Assembly: GCA_022766905.1 (NCBI GenBank) | Contig: JALEPU010000167.1 | Location: forward strand, 1 to 42,904 | Direction of reading: 5' to 3' | Length of the DNA stretch: 42,904 nt | From: Lachnospiraceae bacterium | Lineage (GTDB): Bacteria > Bacillota > Clostridia > Lachnospirales > Lachnospiraceae | In this document: positions 41,336-42,904 of the stretch, piece after piece | Layout: the number at the start of each line of letters is the position of its first letter | Position numbering within the stretch: position 1 is the first letter of the stretch | The notes under the pieces: model-generated | Databases searched by the model: none | What the model was told of the DNA's origin: nothing | The model's input: the letters and a program-made list of their open reading frames with translations, nothing else | Made by a program: the position numbers and the translations under genes

Positions 41336-42280
41336 ATGTATAACCAGCCCAAAACCCCTTCTCATCTGGAAACGATCCACGCATACGATGCTCACCGCGC
41401 CGGAATTTTAGGGCAGGGAATTGGCGTTGCAGTCCTGGATACAGGAATTTATCCTCATCCGGATTTTTTTACCGGAGAATGCCGGATTGCCGCCTTTTCT
41501 GATTTTGTCCTGGGACAGCCTTTTCCCTATGACGACGCCAACCATGGGACACATATTTGCGGCATCATTGCTTCAGGTGGAAAAGATTCCTCAGGACGTT
41601 TTCTTGGAATTGCTCCCATGTCTCATCTTGTTGTGGGAAAAATATTAGATCACAAAGGAAATGGTCAGATTGCTTCTGCTCTTGCTTCTTTTCAGTGGCT
41701 TCTAAAATACAAAAGCGTTTACAATATTCGTATTGTGAATATATCGGTAGGCATGCCGGTGGAAGAACCACAGGATGAATTTTCTCCTTTTATGCAGGCA
41801 GTCAATGAATTATGGGATTCCGGTCTGGTTGTAATTGCCGCTGCAGGCAACAACGGTCCGAAAGAAAAAACCATTACAGCTCCTGGAATCAGCCGGAAAA
41901 TCATTACCGTCGGTTCCTGTGAAGTACCAAAATCTCCTCGGTTTTCCCCGTCCCACAGCCAAAAGTCAGGAAGAAACGATAGCAATCCCTATTCCGGCCG
42001 GGGTCCCACCATCAACTGTATCAAAAAACCGGATCTTGTTGCACCTGGCAACGACATCTACTCCTGCTATAATCTCAGACAAAAATATATTTACAAAAGT
42101 GGAACTTCCATGTCCACACCTATGGTTTCCGGTGCCTGTGCTCTCCTTCTGTCCAAAGAGCCATCCCTGACCAATAAAGAAGTCAAAATGAGACTGATTC
42201 ACTCTGCCAAAGACCTTTTCCTCCCCTGGCAGCAACAAGGTGCAGGAATGCTGGACATAAAACGACTGCTAAGGATATAA
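41336..42280 (+). CDS. S8-family serine peptidase (intracellular subtilisin-like)
   Basis: This 314-aa subtilase has no signal peptide and no propeptide of note, so it is probably cytoplasmic. The catalytic Asp is D35 in VAVLDTGIYPHPDF, the His is H70 in NHGTHICGII, and the Ser is in SGTSMSTPMVSGA near residue 260; VVIAAAGNNGP is the oxyanion-hole Asn. A weakly conserved insert of about 20 residues (SPRFSPSHSQKSGRNDSN) lies before YSGRGPT. AAAGGTG precedes the ATG. It resembles AprX/ISP-type proteases used in protein turnover. No obvious inhibitor or partner is adjacent. Confidence 0.93.
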   Translation: MYNQPKTPSHLETIHAYDAHRAGILGQGIGVAVLDTGIYPHPDFFTGECRIAAFSDFVLGQPFPYDDANHGTHICGIIASGGKDSSGRFLGIAPMSHLVVGKILDHKGNGQIASALASFQWLLKYKSVYNIRIVNISVGMPVEEPQDEFSPFMQAVNELWDSGLVVIAAAGNNGPKEKTITAPGISRKIITVGSCEVPKSPRFSPSHSQKSGRNDSNPYSGRGPTINCIKKPDLVAPGNDIYSCYNLRQKYIYKSGTSMSTPMVSGACALLLSKEPSLTNKEVKMRLIHSAKDLFLPWQQQGAGMLDIKRLLRI

Positions 42281-42362
42281 AAGATAAAATCCTTCTTTTT
42301 GCATTTGGCATTTTTGGTGAAATTTCCAAAAAAACCAATGAAAAAAGAAGGATTTATCTTTT
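42279..42362. terminator. Long bidirectional terminator between S8 peptidase and hslO
   Basis: AAAAGATAAAATCCTTCTTT (from 42279) and AAAGAAGGATTTATCTTTT (to 42362) form a stem of about 21 bp with a single extra base and long A/T tracts at both ends, enclosing a 40-nt loop. It serves two converging genes. Confidence 0.88.
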
Positions 42363-42368
42363 AACAGT

Positions 42369-42904
42369 TTAACTTCTGGCATAAGCGAGTAGTTCTTTTA
42401 ATTCCTCTACGGTAAACTGATAATGAGTGTTACAGAAATGACAGTTTACCTCAATATCCTTTCCTTCCTCAATCATCTTCTGAATTTCCTGCTTTCCAAT
42501 GCTTACAACCGCTTTGGACACCCTTTCTTTGGAGCAGTTACAATAAAACCTGGTCGGAATCTTATCATTGATGACCAGATCAAAGTCTCCCAGCACCTCT
42601 TTGATAATCTCTTCCGGCTTTTCTCCCTGATTCAAATGAGTGGTAATCGAAGAAAATGCTCCGATTTTCTGTTCCAGAGAAGAGATCACTTCTTCACTGG
42701 CAAATGGCATTAACTGAATAATAAAGCCACCTGCCTGTTTTACCGTATTATCTTTTTCCATTAAAACACCCAGTGCTACAGAGGTTGGAATCTGCTCGGA
42801 AGCCGCAAAATAATAAGTCAGATCTTCTGCAATCTCTCCGGTTATCAGGTTTGTCTGACCGGAATAAGGTTCTTTTAATCCTATATCTTTGATTACATTT
42901 AAAT
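42369..42904 (-). CDS. hslO: Hsp33 redox-regulated chaperone, C-terminal part
   Basis: Hsp33 is a chaperone turned on by oxidation of a zinc-binding cysteine switch. The C-terminal 178 codons are present, and the frame is open through the end of the window, so the first part lies outside. GLKEPYSGQTNLITGEIAED, YYFAASEQIPTSVALGV and AGGFIIQLMP are core segments. The redox zinc site CNCSKERV plus CHFC (CxC and CxxC) is near the C terminus. It converges with the S8 peptidase gene over a shared terminator. Confidence 0.95.
   Translation of the reverse strand, partial: LNVIKDIGLKEPYSGQTNLITGEIAEDLTYYFAASEQIPTSVALGVLMEKDNTVKQAGGFIIQLMPFASEEVISSLEQKIGAFSSITTHLNQGEKPEEIIKEVLGDFDLVINDKIPTRFYCNCSKERVSKAVVSIGKQEIQKMIEEGKDIEVNCHFCNTHYQFTVEELKELLAYARS

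Overview
The window looks like a core chromosomal segment of a low-to-mid GC Firmicute, most likely family Lachnospiraceae (Clostridia). The evidence is gene content and order (alr-mazF beside nnr and rex; ylxM-ffh-rpsP-khpA-rimM-trmD-rplS; plsY-der-DUF512), strong AGGAGG ribosome binding sites, TTGACA/TATAAT promoters with 17-bp spacers, and several structured intergenic repeats. Family-level placement is inferred from gene style; no sequence search was run. I see no prophage, CRISPR array, integrase, complete insertion sequence or rRNA operon.

Layout. 1-142: the 5' end of a tRNA-Leu cut by the window edge, plus a second, broken 5' half. 308-4118 (minus): mazF-like toxin, alr, nnr and rex. 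The regulator rex diverges from an ABC-F ATPase (4352-6271, plus). 6274-6555: a 282-bp imperfect palindrome with no coding sequence, the most unusual structure here. 6635-18376 (minus): a long housekeeping block for translation, secretion and ribosome assembly (ylxM, ffh, rpsP, khpA, rimM, trmD, rplS, two signal peptidases, rbgA, rnhB, yraN, pgeF, DUF512 protein, der, plsY). 18704-19066: a small XRE regulator. 19138-22412 (minus): gatCAB, behind a leader with an intrinsic terminator, a T-box-like core and three consecutive hairpins. 23183-25970 (minus): ilvC, ilvN and an LCP-family cell-wall protein. 26253-32171 (minus): a glycosyltransferase coupled to a B12-dependent methionine synthase lacking its reactivation domain, a homocysteine methyltransferase/MTHFR fusion, and an unrecognised 235-aa gene. 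32275-35158 (minus): a P-type cation ATPase under what appears to be a yybP-ykoY (Mn2+) riboswitch. 35209-39161 (minus): a degenerate receiver protein, a GGDEF-EAL-PAS protein degenerate in both catalytic domains, and a 2-dehydropantoate reductase. 39460-42280 (plus): an RluA-type pseudouridine synthase, a PHP phosphoesterase and a cytoplasmic subtilisin. 42369-42904 (minus): the C-terminal part of Hsp33.

How the genes work together. The ffh block couples SRP targeting (Ffh, YlxM, two signal peptidases) to ribosome production (S16, L19, RimM, TrmD, RbgA, Der). GatCAB corrects misacylated Glu-tRNA-Gln and/or Asp-tRNA-Asn. The two methyltransferase proteins form a methylene-THF to methionine route. 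The PAS/GGDEF/EAL protein and its receiver-like neighbour probably form a c-di-GMP-sensing or protein-interaction module rather than an enzyme pair. The candidates for something undescribed are the 282-bp palindrome, the gatCAB leader with its hairpin block, the degenerate signalling pair and the 235-aa gene.
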